A stretch of 64,000 bases of DNA from Paenibacillus sp. (GTDB lineage Bacteria; Bacillota; Bacilli; Paenibacillales; YIM-B00363), in the NCBI RefSeq assembly GCF_035645195.1, contig NZ_DASQNA010000039.1:248001-312000 (forward strand). The letters run 5' to 3'. Below, piece after piece: positions 1 through 8,298 of this stretch. Numbering within the stretch: position 1 is the first letter of the stretch; every line of letters begins with the position of its first letter. The notes under the pieces are model-generated. The model was not told the origin of the DNA. It worked only from the letters and a program-made list of their open reading frames with translations, and did no database searches. The translations under genes and the position numbers were made by a program.

Positions 1-402
1 GACGTTCGCGGCGCCTGGGCCGAAACGATGCAGCTGATGAAGACGGTGTACCCGTATTTGCTGCTCGGCGCGGCGATCGGGGCGGTCATTCACGGCGCCG
101 TCCCGAGCGAGTGGGTCGCGGCGCATTTGTCCGGCGAGCAGTGGTGGCTCGTGCCGCTCGCGGCGGCCGTCGGCATCCCGCTGTACATCCGGCTGTCGTC
201 GATGATCCCGATCTCCCACATGCTGGTAGCCAAAGGAATGGCGCTGGCGCCGGTCATGGCGCTCATGATCAGCTCCGCGGGAGCGAGCTTGCCGGAGCTG
301 GCGATGCTGAACGCCATTTTCCACCGCCGGCTCGTCGTCGCCTTCGTGGCGTCGGTCATGTCGATGGCGACGCTGTCGGGACTGCTGTTTTACTGGATAT
401 GA
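1..402 (+). CDS. Permease of the DUF318/ArsP-like family, C-terminal part
   Basis: The reading frame is open from the first base, so the start lies outside the window; about 134 residues are seen. The segment is hydrophobic with several membrane helices. It carries the small-residue-rich helices and the proline/serine turn (IPISHML) that I associate with the C-terminal half of predicted permeases of the DUF318/ArsP_1 family. Members export organoarsenicals or other unknown substrates. The next gene encodes a Cys-Cys-rich small protein, which fits a metalloid or thiol-reactive substrate, but the substrate is inference. The stop is followed 60 bases later by the next gene's start with no terminator between, so the two are probably co-transcribed. 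Confidence 0.72.
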   Translation, partial: DVRGAWAETMQLMKTVYPYLLLGAAIGAVIHGAVPSEWVAAHLSGEQWWLVPLAAAVGIPLYIRLSSMIPISHMLVAKGMALAPVMALMISSAGASLPELAMLNAIFHRRLVVAFVASVMSMATLSGLLFYWI

Positions 403-462
403 CCCCGCGGCCGGCCGGCGTGCGGTTCATATATATCAATCTAAACACAAGGAGGAGTTTGT

Positions 463-717
463 ATGTTCGGGAAAAAGAAGGAGAAGGAAAATTGCTGCGG
501 GATCGTGATCGAAGAGGTGAAGGAAGGCGGGGAGGCGTCCGCGGCGGAAGCATGCTGCGACGAGGCTGCGAACAAAGCGGGCGTCGAGGCGTGCTGCGAC
601 GAGGCCGCGAACAAAGTGGGCGTTGAGGCGTGCTGCGACGAAGCTGCAAACAAAAACAAAGCTGACGCGGAAGCATGCTGCGAAGAGGAACGCCGCGCGG
701 CGGCGGGTTGCTGCTAA
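463..717 (+). CDS. Small Cys-Cys repeat protein, probably metal/metalloid binding
   Basis: An 84-residue acidic protein with a good ribosome site (AAGGAGGAG) before ATG. It starts with a lysine-rich MFGKKKEKE, then a CCG motif at residues 11-12. Three near-identical 13-residue units with core EACCDEAANK start at residues 29, 42 and 55. Further Cys pairs are at 72-73 and at the very C-terminus (83-84). In all there are six vicinal Cys pairs and no hydrophobic core or signal peptide, so it is probably cytosolic and largely unfolded without ligand. Vicinal cysteines are classic ligands for As(III) and soft metals. Its place after a DUF318-type permease suggests a metallochaperone or buffer for that permease. 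No enzymatic function is visible and the family is not firmly recognised. Confidence 0.75.
   Translation: MFGKKKEKENCCGIVIEEVKEGGEASAAEACCDEAANKAGVEACCDEAANKVGVEACCDEAANKNKADAEACCEEERRAAAGCC
547..663 (+). repeat. Three in-frame 39-bp tandem repeats
   Basis: Three consecutive 39-bp units at 547, 586 and 625 encode EACCDEAANK plus three variable residues. The DNA copies are nearly identical, so copy number could change by slippage without shifting frame. Confidence 0.85.
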
Positions 718-732
718 TCGGAACGCGCGGGC

Positions 733-770
733 AAGGCCTGTCGGGAATTTTATTCCCGGCAGGCCTTTTC
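733..770 (+). terminator. Intrinsic terminator after the Cys-Cys protein gene
   Basis: AAGGCCTGTCGGGAAT (733-748) pairs with ATTCCCGGCAGGCCTT (one mismatch) and runs into TTTT. It ends the permease/Cys-Cys transcript. Confidence 0.85.
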
Positions 771-827
771 CTGCGGAAACTCTCACTGTTTCGAGCCGCC
801 GCGGCGGCCGCCCCTCGTGAATCTATA

Positions 828-886
828 GTTTTCAAAGGAACCTCTAAGGTGGGCCGGGTGATGCGGGGCCGTTCCTGGATTATAAT
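828..886 (+). promoter_or_regulatory. Promoter with conserved activator-like element before the response regulator
   Basis: A TATAAT -10 lies at 881-886 with no recognisable -35. The 50 bases upstream match the region before the solute-binding-protein gene (4442-4500) at the same spacing. Shared blocks are GTTTT-N-AAAGGAA, then CTAA-N-GT, then GCCGGGT-N-AT. This is the layout of an activator-dependent promoter; the likely activator is the AraC-type regulator encoded just downstream. The element was found by comparing the two regions by eye. Confidence 0.6.
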
Positions 887-900
887 GGTACAAAGGGGTC

Positions 901-914
901 TGTAAGCGTTTGCC
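901..914 (+). promoter_or_regulatory. cre site (CcpA) downstream of the response-regulator promoter
   Basis: TGTAAGCGTTTGCC matches the cre consensus at 13 of 14 positions and lies in a larger dyad (AGCGTTT-gcc-AAACGCT, 905-921). It starts 14 bases after the -10, a position that suits CcpA roadblock repression by preferred sugars. Confidence 0.6.
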
Positions 915-1019
915 AAACGCTAGTAGGCAAGACCTAGAAACTCAAATATAATGGAAACCATCCAAAGATTGCATGGCGGAGACGAATTCCCAAAAATCGA
1001 ATGGTTGGGGGGATGGACG

Positions 1020-2585
1020 GTGTGCAAGGTGCTGTTGGTCGACGACGAGGTGTTCGCGAGACAGGGCTTGAGGCAGTTTATCGACTGGCGGGCGTACGGT
1101 TTCGACACGGTCCTCGAAGCGGATAACGGGGAGGAGGCGCTCGAGCGGATCGAGAAGGATCGGCCGGAGCTCGTCGTGACCGACATCCGCATGCCGGTGC
1201 TGGACGGCTTGGATTTGATCCGCGAGGTGAAGGAGCGCGATCTGCAGGAACCCCTGTTCATAATTGTTAGCGGTTACAACGACTTTACATACGCGCAGCA
1301 GGCGGTGCGGTTCGGCGTGCAGGACTTTATTTTGAAGCCGATCGACAAGGAAGAGCTGACGGGCACGCTGGACCGGCTCGTCGATCAGCTGCGGCTGACC
1401 GCCGCCCGCGACATCAGATCGAACGAGACGAAGTTCGAAGAGCTGCTGGCCGGCCGAGCGGATGCGCCGCTGCTGCTCGAGCTGGCGGTGGCGATGGGCA
1501 TCGTCGAAGGCCAGGAGCTGCGCTACTGCATCGTGGAGGTGAACGATGCGCCGTACGATGCCGAAGAAGCGGAGTCGTTCCGGCGCCATCTGGAGACGAA
1601 AGAGACGCTGGCGCGGCGCATCGCCGAATATGCGGGCTATCCCGCCGTGCTGCTGCACGAGCAGCAGCGCGGCGTTTTCGGCTTCGTGGCCGCGGGGCCC
1701 CGGCTCGGGGACAAGGCCGAGTGCGACCGTTTCCTCCGGGGGCTGCAGAGGCGTTTGTCCGCCGCGACGGACGGGGCGGTGACGGTGTACGCCGGCGCGG
1801 CGGCGAATCGACTGGACCAAGTGAAGGAGTCGTTCCGCACGGCGAACGAAGCCCGGCTGCGCAAGTTCGCGCTGCCCGACGGGCGGACGGCGACGTTCGA
1901 TGACGCGGCCGCCGTGCCGATCCGATACGTTGAGCTCGAGGAAACGCTGATCCATCGGCTGCTGGAGGCGGTGGAGGAATTCGACGCCGCCCGCATGGAA
2001 GAGGCGTCTTCGCGCATCTTCGAAGCGTTCCGCGAGCAGCGGTTCGCGCCCGACGCGGTCGGCACGTCGCTCGCCCGCTGCGCGATGGGCCTCGTCCGGA
2101 CGGTGCAGCAGATGGGCGGCGACGAACAAGCGCTGGCGTCGCTGCCGAAGCTGCTGCAGGCATTGAAGCGGCCGATGACGCTGGCGCGGCTGCGCGAGCT
2201 GTTCCGCGAATTCGTCGCGGAGAGCGCGGGCTGCATCGCGGAGCGGCGCAAGACGTTCGGCAAAGGCGGCATCCATAAAATCAAGCAATATATCGAAGCG
2301 CACTATCGCGAAAATATCAGCTTAAAGTCGATCGCGGCGAAATTTTACATGAATCCGGTCTACCTCGGGCAGCTGTTCAAGAAGGCGTACGGGATGTATT
2401 TCAACGAATTTTTGCTGCAGTACCGGGTGCAGGAGGCGAAGAAGCTGCTGCGCCAAACGGAACTGCGGGTGTACGAGATCGCGGACCGAGTCGGCTTCAC
2501 GAACGCGGATTATTTCGTCGCGCAGTTCGAGAAAGTCGAGGGCAAAACGCCGACCGAATATCGGGCCTCGATCATCGGCAAATAA
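1020..2585 (+). CDS. AraC-type response regulator (YesN-like) of the xylo-oligosaccharide module
   Basis: About 521 residues. I chose the GTG at 1020 because a GGGGGG ribosome site precedes it and the receiver domain starts at once (CKVLLVDDE); an ATG at 951 would add 23 residues without homology. The N-terminus is a CheY-like receiver with the acidic pocket and the phospho-acceptor Asp in TDIRMP (about residue 55). A middle linker of about 250 residues follows, then a C-terminal AraC DNA-binding domain with two helix-turn-helix motifs and the signature ending FEKVEGKTPTEYR. Together with the downstream kinase it forms a two-component pair. Such pairs commonly activate neighbouring LplABC-type sugar importers, here probably through the element shared by 828-886 and 4442-4500. 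Confidence 0.88.
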   Translation: MCKVLLVDDEVFARQGLRQFIDWRAYGFDTVLEADNGEEALERIEKDRPELVVTDIRMPVLDGLDLIREVKERDLQEPLFIIVSGYNDFTYAQQAVRFGVQDFILKPIDKEELTGTLDRLVDQLRLTAARDIRSNETKFEELLAGRADAPLLLELAVAMGIVEGQELRYCIVEVNDAPYDAEEAESFRRHLETKETLARRIAEYAGYPAVLLHEQQRGVFGFVAAGPRLGDKAECDRFLRGLQRRLSAATDGAVTVYAGAAANRLDQVKESFRTANEARLRKFALPDGRTATFDDAAAVPIRYVELEETLIHRLLEAVEEFDAARMEEASSRIFEAFREQRFAPDAVGTSLARCAMGLVRTVQQMGGDEQALASLPKLLQALKRPMTLARLRELFREFVAESAGCIAERRKTFGKGGIHKIKQYIEAHYRENISLKSIAAKFYMNPVYLGQLFKKAYGMYFNEFLLQYRVQEAKKLLRQTELRVYEIADRVGFTNADYFVAQFEKVEGKTPTEYRASIIGK

Positions 2586-2604
2586 CGACGCGGAGCGGGG
2601 ACCC

Positions 2605-4398
2605 ATGCCGAAAATGAGCCTCAACAACGTCAAGCTGCGGGATAAGATGCTGATTTTGTATTTCCTCTGCGTGCTGATCCCGATCGTGCTGACGAACTTG
2701 ATTTTCTACCATGTGACGACGAGCAACGTGAAGAAGCAGAAAATGAACGACATCTCGATTTCGCTCGAGAAGGCGAAGACCGAATTTCGCGATCAAATCG
2801 ACGTGGCGGTCGGCATCGCTTCGGTGCTCAACACGGACTACTTCCTCAACGAGGCGCTCGAGACGCAGTACGCGAACGCCAGCCAATATGTCGACAAATA
2901 TCACTCGGACATTTTTTTTCTGCTGAACAAATACGCCCCCGTCCACAAAGCGATCAAAGGAATTACCATTTACACGGACAACGACACCGTGCTGCCGGGC
3001 GGATACGTGCTGCCGCTGACGCCCGCGGTGATGCAGTCCGCGTGGTATCAGAAGCTGGCCGCCATGCCGAATTCGTATACGCCGCTTATCGTGCGGAGCG
3101 ACGAATTCGGCGTTTTCGGCTACGAGAACATTTACAGCGTCGTAAGGGAGTTGAACTATTACGCGGGTCAGAGCGTCATCCGCAAAATCGTCAAGATCGA
3201 CCTGCATTCGGAAGCGATTCGGCAAATTTTCGCCTCCGCCTCGTTCGAGGGAGACGTCTATTTGCTCGACGACCGCGGGGTCATTCAATATACGAGCGAC
3301 GAAACGGTGGAGTGGCGGTTCCGGGAGGCGGCGTTCCGCGCGGAGATGCTGCCGAGCGACGCGATGCTGTTCGAAGAAACGTACAGCAACGAATATTTGA
3401 AATCGCTCCGCCTCGTCCTCGCGGTGTCGGAGCAGGAGGTGCTCGAAGCCGTGCGCAACTCGCGCGACTTCGTCATCTATCTCGCGATTCCGAACATCGT
3501 CGTGCCGACGCTGATCATTCTGCTCATTACGAGGTCGTTCAACACCCGGATGGTCCGCGTGCTGCGGCATATGAAGAAGGTGAAGAACGGTTCGTTCGAA
3601 ACGGTGCCGAGCGCAGGGGATCGCGACGAGATCGGGCAGCTGACGATGGAGTTCAACCGGATGACGATGCAGATCAAACGGCTGATCGACGAGGTGTACG
3701 TCGCCGACATCCAGCGCAAAGATTTGGAGCTGAAGCGGCGGCAGTCGCAGCTGCATGCTTTGCAAAGCCAAATCAATCCGCACTTTCTGTTCAATTCGCT
3801 GTCGACGATTCGGATGAGAAGCCTGATGAAAGGCGAAGAGGAGACGGCGCGCATTATCCACAACATGGCCAAAATGTTCCGCAAATCGCTCGAATGGGGC
3901 AAGGACTGGGTCACCATCAAAGAGGAGATGGATCTGGTGCTCTGCTTTCTGGAAATCCAAAAGTACCGATTCGGGGACAAGCTGAATTACAACCTCTATG
4001 TCGACGAAGCCGCGGCGGACCGGATGATTCCGAAAATGATGCTCCAGCCGCTCGTCGAGAACGCCAGCATTCACGGGATCGAACCGCTGAAGAGCGGAGG
4101 CTGCATCGACGTGCGCGCGGAAGCGCGGGACGGATTTCTGTATTTTACGGTGCGGGACAACGGCGTCGGCATCGCGCCGGACGCGCTGAAGCGCGTGCAG
4201 GAGTCGTGGAAGGACGGCGATCGGGAGAATCGGATGGGCGAGAACATCGGCATGAAGAACGTTTATTACCGCTTGATGATGTATTTCGAAGGCGAAGCCG
4301 AGTTCGACATCGCCAGCGCGCCGGGCGAAGGAACGACGATCCGCATCCGGGTGCCGGACGTGAAGGACGCCGGCGCTCCGAGCAGCGAGAGCGCCTGA
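2605..4398 (+). CDS. Sensor histidine kinase, YesM/LytS type (His_kinase + HATPase_c)
   Basis: 597 residues, starting 19 bases after the regulator's stop. Order of parts: membrane helix (about 16-37), a large extracytoplasmic sensor region, a second helix (about 288-309), a HAMP segment, and a His_kinase domain with the phosphorylated His in QINPHFLFNS (His 393). The HATPase_c domain follows with the N box (PLVENASIHG) and G boxes (DNGVGI, GIGMKN). It probably senses the presence of xylo-oligosaccharides, perhaps through the neighbouring binding protein, and phosphorylates the AraC-type regulator. Ligand identity is inferred from the downstream xylanase genes. A conserved activator-like promoter and the importer follow. 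Confidence 0.9.
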   Translation: MPKMSLNNVKLRDKMLILYFLCVLIPIVLTNLIFYHVTTSNVKKQKMNDISISLEKAKTEFRDQIDVAVGIASVLNTDYFLNEALETQYANASQYVDKYHSDIFFLLNKYAPVHKAIKGITIYTDNDTVLPGGYVLPLTPAVMQSAWYQKLAAMPNSYTPLIVRSDEFGVFGYENIYSVVRELNYYAGQSVIRKIVKIDLHSEAIRQIFASASFEGDVYLLDDRGVIQYTSDETVEWRFREAAFRAEMLPSDAMLFEETYSNEYLKSLRLVLAVSEQEVLEAVRNSRDFVIYLAIPNIVVPTLIILLITRSFNTRMVRVLRHMKKVKNGSFETVPSAGDRDEIGQLTMEFNRMTMQIKRLIDEVYVADIQRKDLELKRRQSQLHALQSQINPHFLFNSLSTIRMRSLMKGEEETARIIHNMAKMFRKSLEWGKDWVTIKEEMDLVLCFLEIQKYRFGDKLNYNLYVDEAAADRMIPKMMLQPLVENASIHGIEPLKSGGCIDVRAEARDGFLYFTVRDNGVGIAPDALKRVQESWKDGDRENRMGENIGMKNVYYRLMMYFEGEAEFDIASAPGEGTTIRIRVPDVKDAGAPSSESA

Positions 4399-4441
4399 CG
4401 CGTTCGCGCCGGCCGATAAGGACGCCGGGGCAATCGCTAAT

Positions 4442-4514
4442 GTTTTGAAAGGAAAACCTAAAGTTTGCCGGGTAATCAAGCCGCCGACCCCATTTTATAA
4501 CGAAAGTGCTTACA
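4442..4514 (+). promoter_or_regulatory. Activator-dependent promoter and cre-like site before the importer genes
   Basis: The region repeats the element at 828-886: GTTTT-N-AAAGGAA, CTAA-N-GT and GCCGGGT-N-AT, ending in a TATAA -10 at 4496-4500, all at the same spacing. Directly after it, 4501-4514 (CGAAAGTGCTTACA) resembles a cre site with two mismatches. Activation by the YesN-like regulator and repression by CcpA are inferred. Confidence 0.58.
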
Positions 4515-4545
4515 ACAATATGTTTCCGAAAGGGGTTATCGCATC

Positions 4546-6261
4546 ATGAACTCCAGAAAGTGGTGGATCGGGGCGGCTTCCGCCGCGATGCTGTCCGCGG
4601 TGATCGGCTGTTCGGGCGGGGGCGGCGCCGCGAACGAACAACCTGCGAACAACGACAACGCCGGCACGACCGGCACCGAGACGGCGGCCGAGCAGCCGGC
4701 GGCGAAGGAGAAAGTGACGTTCACCTACTTCAACGCGGCCGCGGCGGCCAGGGACATTAACACGAACGAAACGACGATCGGGAAAATGCTCGAGGACCAA
4801 ACCGGCGTCAACTTTAAAATCGAGCATTTGGTCGGCGACCTCAATACGAAAATCGGCACGATGATCGCATCCAACGACTACCCGGACGTGCTCATTCCGG
4901 ACGCGGCGATCGACAAAGTCATCGATGCGGGCGGGTTCATCCCGCTGAACGATCTGATCGAGGAGCATGGCCCGAACATTCAGAAAGTGTACGGCCCGTA
5001 TATGGAACAGATGAAAGCGCCGGACGGCAACATCTACTTCCTCCCGTTCTCGAACGTCGTGAACGAGTTCATCCCGGATCCGTCCATTATGCAGGGGGCG
5101 TTCTGGGTGCAGCGCCGCGTTCTCGAGGAAGCGGGTTTCCCGAAAATCACGAAGCTCGACGATTACTTCAAGCTGATTGAAGACTACATCGCGAAGCATC
5201 CGGAAGAGGATTTGACCGGCTTCGTGGCGCTGACGCACGACTGGCGCTTCTTCGCGACGACGAACCCGCCGATGCACCTCGAAGGGTATCCGAACGACGG
5301 CAACGTCATCGTCGATATGAACACGTTCGAAGCGAAGACGTACGCGGCATCGGACTCGACGAAGCGGTGGCTGCAGAAGCTGAACGAAATCAACGCGAAG
5401 GGCATGTTCGACAAGTCCTCATTCGTAGACAACTATGACCAATACTTGGCGAAGCTGACGTCGGGGAAAGTGCTCGGGTATTTCGACTACGGCTGGCAAA
5501 CGCAGAACGCGTCGATGGTGCTGGCGGACGCCGCGAAGGCCGATCCGTCGAAGGACGGATTCCGTTACTTCCCGCTGCCGGTCACATTCGACGGCCGGAA
5601 GGACCAGTATCTCGATCCGCCGGGCTTCGTGAAAAACCGCGGCATCGGCATTACGGTCAGCGCCGAAGATCCGGTGCGCATCATCCAATACTTCGACAAC
5701 TTGCTCAAGGAAGAAAATCAAATTTTGCGCAGCTGGGGCATCAAAGGCGAAACGTACGAGGTGGACGCGAACGGACGCATGTACCGCACGGCGGAGCAAA
5801 TCGCCAAAATCGACGAGTCGTTCAACGAAACGTTCGGCTTCAAATATTATTCCTGGAACTGGCCGCAATGGGGCAACGGTTCGTCGTTGTCGGACGGCAA
5901 CGCCGTGCAGCCGGGCGTGCAGCCGGAAGTATTCCAGATGAGCCTTACGGACGCGGATAAAAAGTTCCTCGAAAAATACGGCGTCAAAACGTATTCCGAG
6001 CTGTTCGCTCCGCCGGACGAGCGGCCGTGGTACCCGGCATGGGCGATTCCGAAAGAGCAGGGCTCCCCGCAGCAAATTTGGGAAACGAAGAAGGAAGAGC
6101 TGACGAAAAAATATTTCCCGAAGCTGGTGCTGTCCAATCCGAACGACTTCGAGGCGGTCTGGACCGAATACACGAACGAAATGGGCAAGCTCGATACGGC
6201 AGCCTACGAGAAGTGGATGACGGAAGAGATCCGCAAGCTGATCGAGCTCAACAAAAAATAA
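4546..6261 (+). CDS. Extracellular solute-binding lipoprotein (LplA-like) for xylo-oligosaccharides
   Basis: 571 residues. A lipoprotein signal peptide ends in the lipobox VIGC (Cys 22), followed by a Gly/Ala/Glu-rich tether and a mature domain of the large LplA-type family of carbohydrate-binding proteins. The good ribosome site GAAAGGGG supports this ATG. It should bind oligosaccharides at the outer membrane face and pass them to the two permeases downstream. Specificity for xylo-oligosaccharides is inferred from the GH10 and GH8 enzymes in the same run of genes. No ATPase is encoded here; importers of this class usually share an MsmK/MsmX-type ATPase encoded elsewhere. Confidence 0.88.
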   Translation: MNSRKWWIGAASAAMLSAVIGCSGGGGAANEQPANNDNAGTTGTETAAEQPAAKEKVTFTYFNAAAAARDINTNETTIGKMLEDQTGVNFKIEHLVGDLNTKIGTMIASNDYPDVLIPDAAIDKVIDAGGFIPLNDLIEEHGPNIQKVYGPYMEQMKAPDGNIYFLPFSNVVNEFIPDPSIMQGAFWVQRRVLEEAGFPKITKLDDYFKLIEDYIAKHPEEDLTGFVALTHDWRFFATTNPPMHLEGYPNDGNVIVDMNTFEAKTYAASDSTKRWLQKLNEINAKGMFDKSSFVDNYDQYLAKLTSGKVLGYFDYGWQTQNASMVLADAAKADPSKDGFRYFPLPVTFDGRKDQYLDPPGFVKNRGIGITVSAEDPVRIIQYFDNLLKEENQILRSWGIKGETYEVDANGRMYRTAEQIAKIDESFNETFGFKYYSWNWPQWGNGSSLSDGNAVQPGVQPEVFQMSLTDADKKFLEKYGVKTYSELFAPPDERPWYPAWAIPKEQGSPQQIWETKKEELTKKYFPKLVLSNPNDFEAVWTEYTNEMGKLDTAAYEKWMTEEIRKLIELNKK

Positions 6262-6276
6262 GCGCATCGGTGACGA

Positions 6277-6320
6277 GAGGCCGGCCGGGGGCACGCTACG
6301 CGCGCAGCGGCCGGCCTTTT
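6277..6320 (+). terminator. Terminator/attenuator between binding protein and permeases
   Basis: AGGCCGGCC (6278-6286) pairs with GGCCGGCCTTTT (6309-6320). Partial termination here would give more binding protein than permease, a common arrangement in such operons. Confidence 0.75.
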
Positions 6321-6352
6321 CGCCCGGTTCTGGCGGAAGGAGAGAGAAATGG

Positions 6353-7315
6353 ATGGAGAACGCGCCTCTCGCGTCGCCGCCGCCCGCGGTCCCGGGGAAA
6401 CCGGCGGGGTTTTTCCGGAAGCTGGCGCAGCAGCGAACGCTCGTGCTGATGTCGGTTCCGTTCCTCGTATGGCTGTTCGTGTTTAAATATTTGCCGCTGT
6501 GGGGCTGGACGATCGCTTTCCAGAAGTATCGGCCGGCCAAAGGCTTCTTCGACCAGCAGTGGGTCGGGTTCCAGCACTTTCGGTTTTTGTTCTCGGACGA
6601 CAATTTCCTGACCGTCCTCCGCAACACGATCGCAATGAGCGCGATCAACCTCGTGCTCGGGTTTACGACGGCGATTACGCTCGCGCTTATGCTGAACGAG
6701 GTGCGCAGCGTCGTGTTCAAACGCGTCACGCAGACGGTCAGCTATTTGCCGCACTTCTTGTCTTGGGTCGTGGCCGCCAGCATCGTGCAGCAGACGCTTT
6801 CGCCCGACGGCATCATCAATCAATTGTTGGTCGCGTTAGGCTTCGTGGAGAAAGGGAACGAAATTTTGTTCCTCGGCGTCGGCGAATATTTCTGGGGCAT
6901 TTTCGGCGCCGCCTCGGTATGGAAGGACGTCGGATGGAACACGATCGTGTACCTGGCGGCGATGACGATGATCGACCCGGCGCAGTACGAAGCGGCGGAG
7001 ATCGACGGGGCGGGGCGGTTCCAACGGATGTGGTACGTGACGCTGCCAGGCATCAAGCCCGTGGTCATCGTGCTGCTCATTATGCAGATCGGCTACTTGC
7101 TGCAAGCCGGCTTCGAGCCGCAATATTTGCTCGGCAACGGCATGAACGTCGAATATTCCGAAGTGATCGATATCTTCGTTTTGAAATACGGCATCGCGCA
7201 AGGCAACTTCTCGCTCGGCGTGGCCGCGGGCATCTTCAAGACCGTCGTCAGCTTCGCGCTCGTGTTCTCGGCCAACCATCTCGCGAAGCGGATGGGCGAA
7301 TCCAGATTGTTCTGA
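6353..7315 (+). CDS. ABC sugar permease, LplB/UgpA-like
   Basis: 320 residues with about six membrane helices. The EAA-type loop that contacts the ATPase is visible as YEAAEIDGAGRFQRMWYVTLPGI. The N-terminal cytoplasmic stretch (PPPAVPGKPAGFFRKLAQQR) precedes the first helix, as in LplB-type permeases. It pairs with the permease encoded 13 bases downstream to form the channel for the lipoprotein-delivered oligosaccharide. Start: ATG at 6353 follows GGAGAGAAATGG. Confidence 0.88.
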   Translation: MENAPLASPPPAVPGKPAGFFRKLAQQRTLVLMSVPFLVWLFVFKYLPLWGWTIAFQKYRPAKGFFDQQWVGFQHFRFLFSDDNFLTVLRNTIAMSAINLVLGFTTAITLALMLNEVRSVVFKRVTQTVSYLPHFLSWVVAASIVQQTLSPDGIINQLLVALGFVEKGNEILFLGVGEYFWGIFGAASVWKDVGWNTIVYLAAMTMIDPAQYEAAEIDGAGRFQRMWYVTLPGIKPVVIVLLIMQIGYLLQAGFEPQYLLGNGMNVEYSEVIDIFVLKYGIAQGNFSLGVAAGIFKTVVSFALVFSANHLAKRMGESRLF

Positions 7316-7328
7316 AGGAGGGATCGGC

Positions 7329-8279
7329 ATGCAAACGACCGCGGTTCCGCCGAAGCCGCAGAAGCGCAAATCGTACCGGCGGCATCAATCGCTGGAGGAC
7401 CGGGTGTTCGACGCCGTCAATTACACGCTGCTAGTGCTGCTGATGATCGTAACGTTGTACCCGTTCGTGAACACGATCGCGATTTCGCTCAACCAGGCGA
7501 GCGACACGGTGCGGGGCGGCATCCATTTGTGGCCGCGGGAATTTACATGGAACAACTACATTTACGTGTTCCGCGACGCCGCCGTCCTGCACTCCACGAT
7601 GATCTCGGCGCTGCGCACGATTCTAGGCACGGTGCTGACCGTCTTCTGCTCGGCCATGGTCGCGTACACGATCAGCCGCCCGGAATACGTGCTGCGCAAA
7701 TTCGTGACGATCGCCTTCATCATGACGATGTATTTCGACGGAGGTTTGATTCCGAACTTCTTGCTCATCCGCGAGCTCGGCATGATCGGGACGTTCTGGG
7801 TGTACGTCATTCCGGGACTCGTCGGGGTGTTCAATCTCATCATTATCCGGTCCGCGATCGACGGGCTGCCGGAGAGCATCTTGGAATCCGCCCGGATCGA
7901 CGGCGCGGGGGAGTTCACGAACTTCGTCTACATCGTGCTGCCGCTGTGCGTGCCCGTGCTCGCGACCGTCGCGTTGTTTACGGCGGTGTACCAATGGAAC
8001 TCCTGGTTCGACGTCTTCCTGTTTAACTCGTCGTATCCAGAGTGGAGCACGCTGCAGTACGAGCTGCAGAAAATACTGCAAAACTCGAATTCGTCGATGT
8101 CGGCCAAATCGGCGATCGACGCGTTCGCGAACGCGGACAACCAATTGGCCAACGCCGTCACGCCGGTCGCCGTGCGCGCGACGATGACGATCGTCGCCTC
8201 GGTCCCGATCATTCTGGTATATCCGTTCCTGCAAAAATATTTCGTCAAAGGCATGATGGTCGGCGGCGTCAAAGGATAA
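7329..8279 (+). CDS. ABC sugar permease, LplC/YtcP-like
   Basis: 316 residues with six predicted helices and the EAA loop (LESARIDGAGEFTNFVYIVLP). The C-terminus ends KYFVKGMMVGGVKG, a typical ending of LplC/YtcP proteins. A ribosome site GGAGGG precedes the ATG. It is the second membrane half of the importer and lies directly before the GH10 gene, so uptake and cytoplasmic hydrolysis are likely co-expressed. Confidence 0.9.
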   Translation: MQTTAVPPKPQKRKSYRRHQSLEDRVFDAVNYTLLVLLMIVTLYPFVNTIAISLNQASDTVRGGIHLWPREFTWNNYIYVFRDAAVLHSTMISALRTILGTVLTVFCSAMVAYTISRPEYVLRKFVTIAFIMTMYFDGGLIPNFLLIRELGMIGTFWVYVIPGLVGVFNLIIIRSAIDGLPESILESARIDGAGEFTNFVYIVLPLCVPVLATVALFTAVYQWNSWFDVFLFNSSYPEWSTLQYELQKILQNSNSSMSAKSAIDAFANADNQLANAVTPVAVRATMTIVASVPIILVYPFLQKYFVKGMMVGGVKG

Positions 8280-8298
8280 TCGGAGAGGAGCGATAGGC

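Noticed and set aside
951-1019. Upstream ATG start for the response regulator
   Set aside because: It adds 23 residues with no family match and has no ribosome site; the GTG at 1020 has both.
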